Positions 45,321 through 55,306 are shown, counted from the stretch's first letter. The stretch is 64,000 bases of DNA from Delftia acidovorans (GCA_031286585.1 JAITUC010000009.1:1-64000); one strand, 5' to 3'. Made by a program: numbers and translations. The notes: generated by a model from the sequence alone, not told the origin.

Positions 45321-45926
45321 ATGGCCAAAAATGCCAGCAAAGACAAGTCCGGTGCAAAGAAGCCAGAGGCCGTGCAGGCCGACAAGGCCGACAAGGCAGT
45401 GCAGCCTGCAAAGGCCGCGCTGGCTGACGTGGCACCGGCGTCCGTGCGCTCCTCCGCCATCCATATCGGCATCAGCGACAAGGACCGCGCGGCCATCGCC
45501 AAGGGCCTGTCGGCCCTTCTGGCCGACACCTACACGCTGTATCTGACCACGCACAACTTCCACTGGAACGTCACCGGCCCGATGTTCAACACGCTGCACA
45601 CCATGTTCATGGGGCAGTACACGGAGCTGTGGAACGCCGTCGATCCCATCGCCGAGCGCATCCGCGCGCTGGGCCATTTCGCGCCGGGCTCCTATGCCGA
45701 CTTCGGCAAGCTCACCAGCCTGGCCGACGTGCCCCACGATCCGCCCAAGGCCCTGGAGATGGTGCGCATCCTGGTCGCCGGCCACGAGGCCGTGGCCCGC
45801 ACGGCGCGCAGCCTGTTCCCCCTGGCCGACAAGGCCAGCGACGAACCCACCGCCGACCTGCTGACCCAGCGCCTGACCGTGCACGAACAGACCGCCTGGA
45901 TGCTGCGCGCCCTGCTTGAAGACTGA
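45321..45926 (+). CDS. dps: Dps-family DNA-binding ferritin
   Basis: A 201-residue Dps (starvation/peroxide miniferritin) that stores iron and protects DNA. The inter-subunit ferroxidase ligands are seen as [10 protein letters not shown] (His78, His81), LHTMFM (His93) and [10 protein letters not shown] (Asp108, Glu112). A Lys/Ala-rich N-terminal tail of about 45 residues probably binds DNA. It is longer than in E. coli Dps. AAGGGA precedes the ATG. Its place downstream of oxyR fits OxyR activation, though no OxyR site was pinned down. Confidence 0.95.
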   Translation: MAKNASKDKSGAKKPEAVQADKADKAVQPAKAALADVAPASVRSSAIHIGISDKDRAAIAKGLSALLADTYTLYLTTHNFHWNVTGPMFNTLHTMFMGQYTELWNAVDPIAERIRALGHFAPGSYADFGKLTSLADVPHDPPKALEMVRILVAGHEAVARTARSLFPLADKASDEPTADLLTQRLTVHEQTAWMLRALLED

Positions 45927-45985
45927 TGCTGCGCAAACCCCGGTCTTCCCGCGTACCCGCCCTGGCCCGGGAGTGATGCCACCGC

Positions 45986-46783
45986 ATGCTCTGGACCTGG
46001 ATTGACGCACACGCCGCCACGGGCGGCCTGTGCCTGGTACTGGCCGCCCTGGGCGGCCTTTTTTTCTATCTGCGCCTGCCTGCCACGGCCCGGCTGCGCC
46101 ATGCAGGCCTGCCCATGCCGCGGGCCGCATGGCTGGGCCTGGCTGCCGCCGGCGTGCTGGCCTTGCTGGCACTGGCCATGATGGTGCGCGACATGCTGGG
46201 CCTGGCCCGGCCCGCAGGCTGCGCCACCTGCACCGACTGGCCGGTGCTCGACGAGGCCCTGCACCTGTGGCTGGCCGGCCATGCCACCGATGCCTGGATG
46301 CGCCCCGTGGTCGCCTTCACCCAATTGGGCAATGTGGTCTGGATGGTGTCGCTGTCGGCCGCCGTGCTGGCGCTGCTGCTGTGGCGGCGCGACTGGCTGC
46401 ATGCGGCCGCCTGGGTGGTGGCCACGGCTGGCGTGGGCCTGTGGATACGCGCCATCAAGACCAGCGTGGGCCGCCCGCGTCCCGTGGGGGGCTGGGTGCC
46501 TGAGGGCGGCTTCAGCTTCCCCAGCGGCCACAGCGCGGGCACCTTCGTGCTCTATCTGATGCTGGCGTGGCTGCTGCTGCCATACCTGCGCCCGGCCTGG
46601 CGCTGGCCCGCGGGCCTGGCGGCCCTGGCTGTCGCCCTGGGCGTGGGAGCCAGCCGCGTGGTGCTGCGCGTGCACTATGCCAGCGATGTGCTGGCCGGCT
46701 GGCTGCTGGGCCTGGCGTGGATGGCGCTGGTGATCTGTGCCGTGGAGTGGGCGCAAACCCGCGTCGCCGGCAGGCGCTGCTGA
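45986..46783 (+). CDS. PAP2-family membrane phosphatase
   Basis: A 265-residue membrane protein of the type 2 phosphatidic acid phosphatase family. The three acid-phosphatase motifs are all present: KTSVGRPRP, then [10 protein letters not shown] with the catalytic histidine, then [17 protein letters not shown]. Six or so hydrophobic segments surround them. Substrates of such enzymes include undecaprenyl pyrophosphate, phosphatidic acid and phosphatidylglycerol phosphate, and the choice cannot be made here. It begins 59 bp after dps. Confidence 0.92.
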   Translation: MLWTWIDAHAATGGLCLVLAALGGLFFYLRLPATARLRHAGLPMPRAAWLGLAAAGVLALLALAMMVRDMLGLARPAGCATCTDWPVLDEALHLWLAGHATDAWMRPVVAFTQLGNVVWMVSLSAAVLALLLWRRDWLHAAAWVVATAGVGLWIRAIKTSVGRPRPVGGWVPEGGFSFPSGHSAGTFVLYLMLAWLLLPYLRPAWRWPAGLAALAVALGVGASRVVLRVHYASDVLAGWLLGLAWMALVICAVEWAQTRVAGRRC

Positions 46784-46884
46784 GGCGCGCCGCCGGGCCC
46801 GCCCGCCCAGCGGCGACAATGCGGGCATTTTCGAATGTGATGCGTGCGATGGTCGGCCACGGCCGCCATCGGCGCCCAGATGCC

Positions 46885-47778
46885 ATGCCCACCACCTCCT
46901 CCACGCCCATGCCTGCGCCCCGGCGCAGCAAACTGTCGCTCTACCTGGACCTGGTCCGCTTCAACCGGCCCGCCGGCTGGCTGGTCCTGGTCTGGCCCAC
47001 GCTGTCCGCGCTGTGGGTGGCGGCAGGCGGCTTTCCGGGCTGGCACCTGCTGGCGGTCTTCGCGCTGGGCACGGTGCTCATGCGCAGCGCCGGCTGCTGC
47101 ATCAACGACATCGCCGACCGCGACTTCGACCGCCACGTCAAGCGCACCATGCAGCGGCCCATCACCTCGGGTCAGATTTCCGTCGCGGAGGCCGCCATGG
47201 TCGGCGTGGTGCTGGCCCTGGTCTCGCTGGGCCTGGTGCTGACCACGCGCTGGGAGGCCGTGGCCTGGTCCGTGCCCGCCGTGCTGTTCACCATCCTCTA
47301 CCCGTTCACCAAGCGCTTCTTCGCCATGCCCCAGGCCTTCCTGGGCATTGCGTTCAACTTCGGCATCGTCATCGCCTTCGCCGCCGTGCAGGGTCAGGTG
47401 CCGGCCACGGCCTGGATTCTGTGGCTCGCCAACATGTTCCTGGTGCTGGCCTATGACACCGAATACGCCATGGTGGACCGCGACGACGACCTCAAGATCG
47501 GCATGAAGACCTCGGCCATTACCCTGGGCCGCTTCGACGTGGCCGCCGTCATGGGCTTTTTCGTGCTCTGCGGCCTGCTCACCGTCTGGGCGCTGGTGCC
47601 CTACGGCCTGGCCTGGCCTTTCTGGCTGGGCCTGGCCGTGGCCGCAGCCCAGGTGATCTGGCACTTCACCCTGATACGCCACCGCACGCGCGAGGGCTGC
47701 TTCGTCGCCTTCAGCAAGAGCCACTGGATCGGCGCCAGCCTGTTTGCGGGCGTGGCGCTGGGCTTCGCGCTGCGCTGA
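46885..47778 (+). CDS. ubiA: 4-hydroxybenzoate polyprenyltransferase
   Basis: A 297-residue membrane prenyltransferase of ubiquinone synthesis, attaching the octaprenyl chain to 4-hydroxybenzoate. The first aspartate-rich motif is NDIADRDFD at residues 74-82 and the second is [35 protein letters not shown] is the usual N-terminus. The ATG at 46885 matches the E. coli length. It converges with the SBBP gene with only 8 bp between stop codons. Confidence 0.96.
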   Translation: MPTTSSTPMPAPRRSKLSLYLDLVRFNRPAGWLVLVWPTLSALWVAAGGFPGWHLLAVFALGTVLMRSAGCCINDIADRDFDRHVKRTMQRPITSGQISVAEAAMVGVVLALVSLGLVLTTRWEAVAWSVPAVLFTILYPFTKRFFAMPQAFLGIAFNFGIVIAFAAVQGQVPATAWILWLANMFLVLAYDTEYAMVDRDDDLKIGMKTSAITLGRFDVAAVMGFFVLCGLLTVWALVPYGLAWPFWLGLAVAAAQVIWHFTLIRHRTREGCFVAFSKSHWIGASLFAGVALGFALR

Positions 47779-47786
47779 CGCCGGCC

Positions 47787-50525
47787 TCAGATCGGCGGGC
47801 CTCTGCGCCGCAGGACCAGGGCACCCAGGCCCGCCGCCAACGCGCCCAGCACAGCGAGGGCAAGTGGCGGGAGCGCAGGCACGGCCGTCGCGGCGCCCGG
47901 GCCGGGAGCCGGCGCGGGCCCTGGCCCCGGCCCTGGTCCTGGCCCCGGCCCCGGCCCCGGCCCCGGCCCCGGCCCCGGCCCCGGGGCGGGCGCGGCGACC
48001 AACTCCATGTCCTGCGACACGTCGGCGGCCGGCAGCCACACCGTGTTGCCCGGCTGGCGGGCCGTGAGCGTGCAGGTGCCGGGGCTGACCATGGTCACCG
48101 TGGTGCCCGAAACCGTGCAGACACCGGGCGTGGCGCTGGTGTAGTCCACCGGCAGGTGCGAGCTGGCCGTGGCGGGCGGGGCGAGGTCGAAGCGGGCGCC
48201 GGCCGTGAAAGGCTGGTCGGACTGGGGCGGGAAGGTGATGGCCTGGGGTGAAACGGCGCGCAGGTCGGCGGACAGGCGTGTGATGAAGCCGTCATAGGCC
48301 CCTCCGGCAAAGTCGGGCTGGGCGCCATCTGCCGTGCCGGGCAGGCCCGTGGCGTCGATGAAGCCGCCCGCCACCACCTCGCCGGAGGGCGTGTTGGCCA
48401 TGGCAAGGATGGCGGTCCCCGCTGTCGAACCTCCTATGTATGTGCTTTGCTCCAGAGTGCGCAGATCGCCGGACAGCCGGGTGAGGAAGCCGTCAAAGCT
48501 GCCGCCCCCGAAAACCGGCTGCGCACCGCCGCTCGTGCCGGGAAAGTCCGCAGAGTAGGTATAGCCGCCAGCCACCACATCGCCGGAAGGGGTGACGGCC
48601 AGGGCCCAGATCGATTCAGAGTTCGAGCCCCCCAGATACGTGCTCTGCTCCAGGGTATGCAGATCCCCGGACAGGCGTGCGATGAAACCGTCGTAGAACC
48701 TCTTCAGAGCCGGCTGGGCGCCGCCGGCTGCCCCCGGCAAATCCGGGGAGGCGAGGTGGCCGCCCACCACGATTTTTCCCGAGGGTGCCAGGGCCAGTGC
48801 CTGTATCTGGTCTGAGAGGGAGCCCCCCAGGTAGGTGCCTTGCCGCAGGGTGCGCAGGTCGCCGGACAGGCGCGCGATGAAGCCGTCGTACTCGCCGCCG
48901 GCGAACACCGGCTGTGCGCCGCCCGCCATGCCGGGCAGGTCGCTGGAGCCCGTGTCGCCGGCCGCCACCACTTCTGCGGCGGGCGTGACTGCCAGGGCGG
49001 TCACGCCATCCAGGCCCGAACCGCCAAAGTAAGTGCTCTGCTCCAGGGTGCGCAGATCACCGGACAGGCGCGCGATGAAGCCATCGTAGCCCCCTCCGCC
49101 GAATGAAGGCTGTGCGCCGCCGGCCGTGCCGGGCAAGTCCCTGGAATAGGTGTAGCCGCCCACCAGCACCTCGCCCGAAGGCGCGATGGCCAGGGCATCC
49201 GCCTGGTCCATGTCCGTCCCTCCCAGGTAGGTGCTCTGTCCCAGGGTGCGCAGATCGCCGGACAGCCGGGCGACGAAGCCGTCGAAGCTGCCGCCCCCGA
49301 AGGCCGGCTGCGCACCGCCTGCCGCGCCGGGAAAATCGGTGGAGTTGGTATAGCCGACCGCCACCACCTCGCCCGAGGGGGCGACGGCCAGGGCCTTGAC
49401 CAGTTCAACTGACGAACCGCCCAGGTACGTGCTCTGCTCCATGCTGCGCAGGTCGCCGGACAAGCGTGCGATGAAGGCGTCGAACAACCTTCCCCCCCAG
49501 GCGGGCTGTGCCCCGCCGGCCGTGCCGGGGAAGTCCGTGGACCTCGTGTAGCCGCCCACGAACACCGCGCCCGATGGGGCCACGGCCAGGGCGGAGATCA
49601 CGTCAATGTCGCTCCCGCCCACATAGGTGCTCTGCAGCAGGGGGTCGATCACCAGCGGCAGCGCCCGGTCGTAGGCCCCCAGCGCGAAGCCGTAGCCGTC
49701 GCCCCGGCGGTTGAGGGCGTACTGCACGGGCACGTCCACGCGGCGCCCGGCCACCTCCTGGAAGGCCACGGGGGCGGTATAGGCCACGTCGCCATGGCCC
49801 GTGGCGGCCAGCAGTTCGCCGCCTGCGCCCAGGCGCAGGGACAGGGCGCCGTCCACGCGCACCTGGATCTGCGACGCATCGGCCTGCGGCGCCACGTGAA
49901 AGAGCTTTTCCACATTGGCGCCGCGCACGGCCAGCTCCACCTGCACGCCGGGCCAGGCCTGGCCCAGGTGCAGGTTGCGGTAGGTGGCACTGTGGTAGCG
50001 GTGGGGGCCGCTGAAGCGGGTGACCTGGGTGGCCGCCGCCTCGCCGCCCCTGGGCGACAGCGGCAGGGCGCCGGCCAGGGTCTCGGTGAGGCTCCAGCCG
50101 GCGGCGGGCGCGGGCTGGGGGTCGGGTGTGGGCCGGGGATTGGGCCTGGGTGTGGGCTGGTCGGGCGGCGTGCCGGAGGCGGGCGCGGCGCCGGGCAGGC
50201 TGTAGACGATCTGCCCCTGGCGCGTGACATGGACGGCGCCTGCGAAGGTGCGGCCCGTGAAGGCCACGGCCGCATCGAACTGGCCGCTGTTGGCCTCGAA
50301 GGGCACAGGCAAGACCTGCAGGGCCTGCTGTGCGCGCTGTATCTGCCGGACCTGGGCGGAGCCCTGTGCTGGGGCATGCGTGGGTGCGTGCACGCGGTGG
50401 TGGGCAGGACCCTGGGAGGGGCCGGGTACTGCGTGGACCAGGCCGGCCGATGCCCAGAGCAGGCATGCCGCCAGGGCCGGCTTGCTGCGGCGGCGCCTGT
50501 GCACGGAAGGGGGATGGAAACGCAT
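47787..50525 (-). CDS. Secreted seven-repeat SBBP protein with IPTL-CTERM-like tail
   Basis: A 912-residue exported protein. It has a signal peptide (KPALAACLLWASAGLVHA) and an N-terminal DUF7948-like region (PVPFEANSGQFDAAVAFTGR). Seven SBBP beta-propeller repeats of about 66 residues span about 297-754, each starting QSTYxGGS and ending DGFIARLSGDLRTLE. An Ig-like stretch, a long Pro-Gly linker and a C-terminal anchor (VPALPPLALAVLGALAAGL then RRR) follow. The tail resembles the IPTL-CTERM sorting signal. AAGGAG lies before the ATG. No sortase-like gene is nearby. The function is unknown, and a surface or matrix protein is likely. Confidence 0.88.
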   Translation of the reverse strand: MRFHPPSVHRRRRSKPALAACLLWASAGLVHAVPGPSQGPAHHRVHAPTHAPAQGSAQVRQIQRAQQALQVLPVPFEANSGQFDAAVAFTGRTFAGAVHVTRQGQIVYSLPGAAPASGTPPDQPTPRPNPRPTPDPQPAPAAGWSLTETLAGALPLSPRGGEAAATQVTRFSGPHRYHSATYRNLHLGQAWPGVQVELAVRGANVEKLFHVAPQADASQIQVRVDGALSLRLGAGGELLAATGHGDVAYTAPVAFQEVAGRRVDVPVQYALNRRGDGYGFALGAYDRALPLVIDPLLQSTYVGGSDIDVISALAVAPSGAVFVGGYTRSTDFPGTAGGAQPAWGGRLFDAFIARLSGDLRSMEQSTYLGGSSVELVKALAVAPSGEVVAVGYTNSTDFPGAAGGAQPAFGGGSFDGFVARLSGDLRTLGQSTYLGGTDMDQADALAIAPSGEVLVGGYTYSRDLPGTAGGAQPSFGGGGYDGFIARLSGDLRTLEQSTYFGGSGLDGVTALAVTPAAEVVAAGDTGSSDLPGMAGGAQPVFAGGEYDGFIARLSGDLRTLRQGTYLGGSLSDQIQALALAPSGKIVVGGHLASPDLPGAAGGAQPALKRFYDGFIARLSGDLHTLEQSTYLGGSNSESIWALAVTPSGDVVAGGYTYSADFPGTSGGAQPVFGGGSFDGFLTRLSGDLRTLEQSTYIGGSTAGTAILAMANTPSGEVVAGGFIDATGLPGTADGAQPDFAGGAYDGFITRLSADLRAVSPQAITFPPQSDQPFTAGARFDLAPPATASSHLPVDYTSATPGVCTVSGTTVTMVSPGTCTLTARQPGNTVWLPAADVSQDMELVAAPAPGPGPGPGPGPGPGPGPGPGPGPAPAPGPGAATAVPALPPLALAVLGALAAGLGALVLRRRGPPI
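47941..47982 (-). repeat. (GGGGCC)7 hexanucleotide tandem repeat coding Pro-Gly linker
   Basis: Seven perfect copies of GGCCCC on the plus strand, which is GGGGCC in the coding sense, flanked by degenerate copies. They encode alternating Pro and Gly just before the membrane anchor of the SBBP protein. Copy-number change would alter linker length by two residues per unit without a frameshift. Confidence 0.95.
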
Positions 50526-50780
50526 GCTTTCTCCTTGAATGCAGCGAATCCAAGGCAAGTCATGGGCAGGGGCGGGCAGGCGATGCACGTCCCGCCAAGG
50601 CGGATGCTTGGTGGAAACTGCGGTGGCAGGTCATGACCGGCGCGGGGCTTTCCACGCTGCCGGTCAATTGCCGATTTCTACCGAGTGCCGCTTGCTTCCA
50701 CCATCAGAACTATCTGGTTTTTGCAGGAATCTGGCGCACCGTTCCCTTGCCACCACAAAAGGGGCGCGCGCGGGTGTGGC

Positions 50781-51620
50781 CTACCGGCCGAACTCGGCGG
50801 CCAGCTCCTTGGCCCGTGTTTCCGCCGCGCGCATGGCGGCCACGAAGTGCTCGGGTACCTGCTGCGCCTGCAGGTGGGTGATGGCGGCGTGCGTGGTGCC
50901 GCCCTTGCTGGTCACGCGCTGGCGCAGCACCACGGCGCTTTCGGTGGAGCGTGCGGCCAGTTCGGAGGCGCCCTGGAAGGTGGCCACGCCCAGGCGGTAG
51001 GACTGCTCGGCCGTGAGGCCCATGTCCACGCCAGCCTTCGTCATGGCTTCGAGGAACAGGAAGACATAAGCCGGTCCCGAACCCGACAGCGCGGTCACGG
51101 CGTCGAGGTGTGCTTCCTGGTCTACCCAGACGAACTGGCCCGTGGGGGCAATGACCTGCTCGATGGCGCTCTTGCCTGCCGCATCGATCTCGGCTCGGGC
51201 GAACAGGCCCGTCATGCCCTTGCCCACCAGGGCCGGCGTGTTGGGCATGGCCCGCACGATGCGGCCAGTGCCCAGCCATTGGCCGATGGCGTCCGTGGGA
51301 ATGCCGGCGGCCACGCTCAGGTGCAGGGCCTGGGCGGTATGCGGCGCCACGGCTTGGGCGGCTTCCTTGAAGGTCTGGGGCTTGACGGCCCAGACCACGA
51401 TGCCGGCACCGTCCAGCGCGCTGGCGGCGGCTGCGGCATCGGCATGGGCGGCGATGCCGAAGTTCTTGCGCAGCGCGTCGCGCGCGGCCTCGAAGGGCTC
51501 GACGACGACGATGCGGTCTGCGGGCTGGCCCTGGCCGATCAGGCCGCCGATGATGGCGCTGGCCATGTTGCCGCCACCGATGAAGGCGATGACAGGAGAG
51601 GCTGTGGAAACGGTGTTCAT
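50781..51620 (-). CDS. proC: Pyrroline-5-carboxylate reductase
   Basis: A 279-residue enzyme for the last step of proline synthesis, reducing pyrroline-5-carboxylate with NAD(P)H. IAFIGGGNMASAIIGGLI is the dinucleotide-binding turn. VRAMPNTPALVGKGMTGLF and ALSGSGPAYVFLFLEAM are conserved substrate-site segments, and VTSKGGTTHAAI is the C-terminal signature. The ATG at 51620 gives the normal N-terminus. It lies 32 bp downstream of the glyoxalase-like gene and may be co-transcribed with it. Confidence 0.96.
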   Translation of the reverse strand: MNTVSTASPVIAFIGGGNMASAIIGGLIGQGQPADRIVVVEPFEAARDALRKNFGIAAHADAAAAASALDGAGIVVWAVKPQTFKEAAQAVAPHTAQALHLSVAAGIPTDAIGQWLGTGRIVRAMPNTPALVGKGMTGLFARAEIDAAGKSAIEQVIAPTGQFVWVDQEAHLDAVTALSGSGPAYVFLFLEAMTKAGVDMGLTAEQSYRLGVATFQGASELAARSTESAVVLRQRVTSKGGTTHAAITHLQAQQVPEHFVAAMRAAETRAKELAAEFGR

Positions 51621-51652
51621 GCTGGTGCCGGTGGAGAGGGAAAACGAAGAGT

Positions 51653-52444
51653 TTAGAGCGTGTTCCCGTTCTGCCAGCGCAGGTCCACGCCGTGGCTGTT
51701 GCCGGGGTCCAGGGCCGGTGCTGCGGCACCTGGCCGTTGCCGCAGGGTGAGCGCGCAAGGGCCTTCGCCGCGCGTGGCAAGGCGCTGGCGCAGGGCCTCG
51801 GATTCCGGCTGTGCCGGCGCGCCTTGCAGCAGCAGGTCGAAGCCCGGCAGTGCCAGCCGCGCGCCCTGGTTGTCCAGCCTCTCCACTGGCAGGCCCGGGC
51901 CCAGCAGCGCCCGGTAGCGGACCAGGCTGGCGTCCAGGTCGTGCACGACGACGGTCAGCGAGGCCACGCCCAGCGCGCCGTTGGGGTGCTCGCGCACGTT
52001 GCCCTCGGGCACGCGCAGGGCGCGGGGCGTGATGTCGCCGCACAGGAAGGGCAGGTCGGGCGTGGCGTGGCGCGCGGTCTGCCACAGCAGCTGCGCGCCA
52101 TCGGGGCGCACGCGGCCTCCGTCCACGGGGCCGACCAGGGTGTCCAGCCCGCGCGCCCGCGCCTCGGCCAGGGCCTGGGCGGTGCTGCCGGGCAGCAGGG
52201 CGAAGTCCACCAGGCCCTCGCCATGGTCGCGCAGGGTGCGGTACCAGCGCTCTTCGGGCGCAGGGGCGGTCCAGGCAATGATCTCCAGGTAGGCGCCGTC
52301 GGCAAAGACGACCAGCGCGTTGTGCGAGGTGCGGCCCGGGTGGCGGCCGCCGATGGCGACCTGGAAACCCAGCGCGCGGTAGTCCGCCACGGCGGCGTCG
52401 AGGTCGTGCACGGCGATGACGATGTGGTCCAGCGGAAGTGCCAT
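51653..52444 (-). CDS. VOC-superfamily glyoxalase-like protein
   Basis: A 263-residue protein starting ALPLDHIVIAVHDLDAAVADYRALGFQVAIGGRHPGRTSHNALVVF, the start of a Glyoxalase_3-like domain. A second, weaker VOC module starts near ASLTVVVHDLDASLVRYRALLG. The His in LDHIVI and the Glu in YLEIIAW are candidate metal ligands. The reaction is unknown. It lies in a run with the Bug and ThDP genes, 42 bp after the Bug gene. Confidence 0.82.
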   Translation of the reverse strand: MALPLDHIVIAVHDLDAAVADYRALGFQVAIGGRHPGRTSHNALVVFADGAYLEIIAWTAPAPEERWYRTLRDHGEGLVDFALLPGSTAQALAEARARGLDTLVGPVDGGRVRPDGAQLLWQTARHATPDLPFLCGDITPRALRVPEGNVREHPNGALGVASLTVVVHDLDASLVRYRALLGPGLPVERLDNQGARLALPGFDLLLQGAPAQPESEALRQRLATRGEGPCALTLRQRPGAAAPALDPGNSHGVDLRWQNGNTL

Positions 52445-52486
52445 GAAAGCTCCTGTGTCGTGTATGGGGTGCTGCTGCCTGGATTC

Positions 52487-53467
52487 TCAGTCCTCGAGCT
52501 GGACCTTGTTGTCCCGCACGAAGCGGCCCCAGCGCTCATATTCCTGGCGCACCCAGCGGTCGAGGGCGGGCCCGTCCGTGGCCATGACTTCGAAGCCCGA
52601 CTGCATGAGCTTGCTGCGGATGTCGGGCGTGCTCAGCGTGGCCTGGAAGTCTTCTGTGAGCCTGTGCACCGTGGCGGCCGGCGTGGCGGAGGGCGCGAAC
52701 ACGCCGATCCACGAGTAGGCCTCGAATCCCGGGAAGCCGGATTCCGCCACGGTGGGCACGTCGGGCAGCTCGGGCAGGCGCTTGAGGCCGGTCACGGCCA
52801 GCGGCTTGATCTTGCCCGCTGCGATCTGGCCGCGCAGCGCCGCATAGCTGAGCAGGGTGAGGTCGGACACGTTGCCGAGCACGGCCTGCACGGCCGGGCC
52901 GCCGCCGCCATAGGGCACATGCAGCACATAGGTGCCCGAGCGGCGCTTGATGTCCTCCATCACCAGGTGGTTCATGGACCCCAGGCCGGTCGAGGCATAG
53001 CTGTACTTGCCCGGGCTGCGGCGCGCCAGCTCCAGGAAACCGGCCAGGTCCCTGGCCGGCACCGAGGCCGAGGCGCCGATCACCAGCGGAAAGCGCAGCG
53101 CCAGCGAGACGCCCGTGAAGTCCTTGAAGGTGTCGTAGGGCAGCCGGGGCTTGGCGATGGGGTTGATGGCGTGGGTGTCGAAGCTGAACAGCAGGGTGCT
53201 GCCGTCCGGGGCCGACTTGGCCACGTACTGGGTGGCGATCTGGCTGGCGGCACCAGGGCGGTTTTCCACGATCACCGGGCGCCCGGCCACCTCGCCCAGG
53301 CGGGGCTGCAGGATGCGGGCGGCGATGTCGGTGCTGCCCCCGGGCGGGAAGGTGATGACCAGCTTGAGCGGGGCGGCGCCCTGCGCGAAGGCCGCGCCGG
53401 CAGGCGCCAGCAGGCAGGCGGCGGCCGTGGCCAGCAGCAGCCGGCGGCGGGAGGGGGTACGAGGCAT
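52487..53467 (-). CDS. Bug-family (TctC-like) periplasmic solute-binding protein
   Basis: A 326-residue Bug receptor. It has a Tat-like signal peptide (SRRRLLLATAAACLLAPAGAAFA) and family motifs LVITFPPGGSTDIAARIL, VIVENRPGAASQIATQYV and FEAYSWIGVFAPSATP. AAGGAG lies 7 nt before the ATG. It sits directly downstream of a ThDP-dependent enzyme gene, so its ligand may be a 2-oxo acid or related carboxylate used by that enzyme. This is inference. Confidence 0.92.
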   Translation of the reverse strand: MPRTPSRRRLLLATAAACLLAPAGAAFAQGAAPLKLVITFPPGGSTDIAARILQPRLGEVAGRPVIVENRPGAASQIATQYVAKSAPDGSTLLFSFDTHAINPIAKPRLPYDTFKDFTGVSLALRFPLVIGASASVPARDLAGFLELARRSPGKYSYASTGLGSMNHLVMEDIKRRSGTYVLHVPYGGGGPAVQAVLGNVSDLTLLSYAALRGQIAAGKIKPLAVTGLKRLPELPDVPTVAESGFPGFEAYSWIGVFAPSATPAATVHRLTEDFQATLSTPDIRSKLMQSGFEVMATDGPALDRWVRQEYERWGRFVRDNKVQLED

Positions 53468-53574
53468 GGGAAGCTCCTTTTCAAGCGCGTTGGCAAACGG
53501 GGATCGAGAGGGATCTGCGCGTGGGGCGCCCGTGCAGCGGCCGTGCACGGCATCGGGCTTGCGGTGCCTTGGCG

Positions 53575-55272
53575 TCAGCCCATCCACTGGCTCACGGGAA
53601 CGGCCGTGTCCTGCAGTTCCTGCGAGATCACGTCCACCAGCGCCGGACCGTCGTGCATGAGCGCGGCCTTGAGCGCGGCTTCGAGGTCCGCCGGGTCCTG
53701 TACCTGCCAGGCCTTGACGCCGAAGGCCTCGGCGACGCGGGCATGGTGGGTGCGGTTGAAGTCCACTGAAAAGTAGCGTTCATCGTAGCCGGTCTTCTGG
53801 CTGGCCTTGATCCAGCCGAACACGCTGTTGGAGAACACGATCATCTTCAGCGGCACATTGCGGCGCACGATGGTTTCCAGTTCGCCGCAGGTGAAGCCGA
53901 AGCTGCCGTCGCCCATGACCGCGACCACCACGGAACCGGGCTGGCCGATGGCGGCGCCAAAGCCTGCCGACATGGCAAAGCCCAGCGCGCCGTGCGCGCG
54001 ATTGGTGATGAAGTGCCGGCCGGCCTGGGGTGCGTCGAAATAGGCCGTGAAGTAGGGGCAGGGCGTGCCGGGGTCGGCCACCACGATGGCCCGCGCGGGC
54101 AGCAGGCGGTTGAGCGTGTCCACCACGCGCTCGGGTTTGATGGGGCGCTCCAGCGAGGCCGCCAGCGGAGCGAAGAAGGCCTGCTTGGCGGCGCGCGCGG
54201 CAGCGGCCAGCGCGGCCCCGTCCGCGGCATCGGCGGGGCGGCGCGCGATGCGCTGCTGCACGGCCGCGTGCAGCGCCTGCAGTCCCAGCAGGGCGTCGCC
54301 CACCAGGGCCACGTCGGTGCGGTAGTTGGTGCCTATGGTCATGGCGTCCACGTCCAGGTGGACGATGGTCACCTTGCGCGAGGGCATCTGCCAGTGCTCG
54401 GTGGTGGTGGAGCCGGCCCGGGCGCCGATGAACATCACCAGGTCCGCCTGCGCCACCACGGCGCGCGTGGCCTCGACGCCGCCGTTCGTGCCCACCACGC
54501 CGGCATAGAGCGGGTGACTGCCCGCCAGGCTGCCCTGGCCGCTGACGCTGGAGCACACGGGGGCGTTGAGCAGGGTGGCCAGCGCATCCAGCGCGGCGCT
54601 GGCGCCCGCGATCAGCACGCCGCCGCCGCAGATCAGCACGGGGCAGCGCGCCGCCACCAGGCGGTCGGCGGCTTCGGCCACGGCCGCAGGATCGGGCGCG
54701 GACCGGTAGGCGGGGAAGTGGTCATGCCCTGGCTGGGCCCAGACATCGGCCGGGTCCAGCGCGTGCTTTTGCACGTCGTAGGGCAGGCAGATGTGGGCGG
54801 CGCCGGGCCGGCCCGTGGTCATGGCGCGGAAGGCGCTGCGCACGGCATGCGGAATCTGGTCCACGCGGTCGATGGTGGTATTCCACTTGGTCAGCGGCCT
54901 GTACAGCGCCTGCTGGTCGAGTTCGGTCAGCGGGAACTTGCCGCGTGCGCCCACGGAAACGTCGGTGGTGATGCCCAGCACGGGCACCGAGGACTCGTTG
55001 GCCTCGGCCAGGCCGGGCAGCAGATAGGTGGCGCCGCCGCCGCTGGGGCCCTCGCACACGCCCACCTTGCCCGTGACGCGGGCATAGGCATCGGCCATGT
55101 AGCCGGCGCTGCGCTCGTCCCGCGTGAGGATGTGGTCCATGCCGTGGTCCAGCCGCGCCATGGCGTCGTAGAAGGGCAGGCTGGTGTCGCCGCACAGTCC
55201 GAAGATGTGCTTGACGCCATTGAGCTGCAGCATGCGGACCATGGCGTCGGCGCCATTGAAAGCGGTGGTCAT
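53575..55272 (-). CDS. Thiamine-diphosphate-dependent enzyme, acetolactate-synthase-like
   Basis: A 565-residue enzyme of the ThDP decarboxylase/synthase family. The catalytic glutamate is Glu53 in LTRDERSAGYMADAYAR. The middle domain starts near VAEAADRLVAARCPVLICGGG. The ThDP/Mg2+ motif is VMGDGSFGFTCGELETIVRRNVPLKMIVFSN. The reaction is not fixed: acetolactate synthase-like, sulfoacetaldehyde acetyltransferase-like and 2-oxo acid decarboxylase are all possible. No small regulatory subunit gene is adjacent, arguing against biosynthetic acetolactate synthase. It is divergent from a GntR gene. Confidence 0.88.
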   Translation of the reverse strand: MTTAFNGADAMVRMLQLNGVKHIFGLCGDTSLPFYDAMARLDHGMDHILTRDERSAGYMADAYARVTGKVGVCEGPSGGGATYLLPGLAEANESSVPVLGITTDVSVGARGKFPLTELDQQALYRPLTKWNTTIDRVDQIPHAVRSAFRAMTTGRPGAAHICLPYDVQKHALDPADVWAQPGHDHFPAYRSAPDPAAVAEAADRLVAARCPVLICGGGVLIAGASAALDALATLLNAPVCSSVSGQGSLAGSHPLYAGVVGTNGGVEATRAVVAQADLVMFIGARAGSTTTEHWQMPSRKVTIVHLDVDAMTIGTNYRTDVALVGDALLGLQALHAAVQQRIARRPADAADGAALAAAARAAKQAFFAPLAASLERPIKPERVVDTLNRLLPARAIVVADPGTPCPYFTAYFDAPQAGRHFITNRAHGALGFAMSAGFGAAIGQPGSVVVAVMGDGSFGFTCGELETIVRRNVPLKMIVFSNSVFGWIKASQKTGYDERYFSVDFNRTHHARVAEAFGVKAWQVQDPADLEAALKAALMHDGPALVDVISQELQDTAVPVSQWMG

Positions 55273-55306
55273 GTCGGGAGTCTCCAGGCAGGTTGGGTGA
55301 AGGAAT

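Noticed and set aside
47787..47990. The GGCCCC tract as a sequencing artefact or frameshift site
   Set aside because: The frame stays open and a sensible anchor follows on the C-terminal side, and six-base units keep the frame.
51621..52085. A longer proC frame extending into the glyoxalase-like gene
   Set aside because: The extension is a shadow of the VOC gene. The conserved ProC N-terminus begins at 51620.
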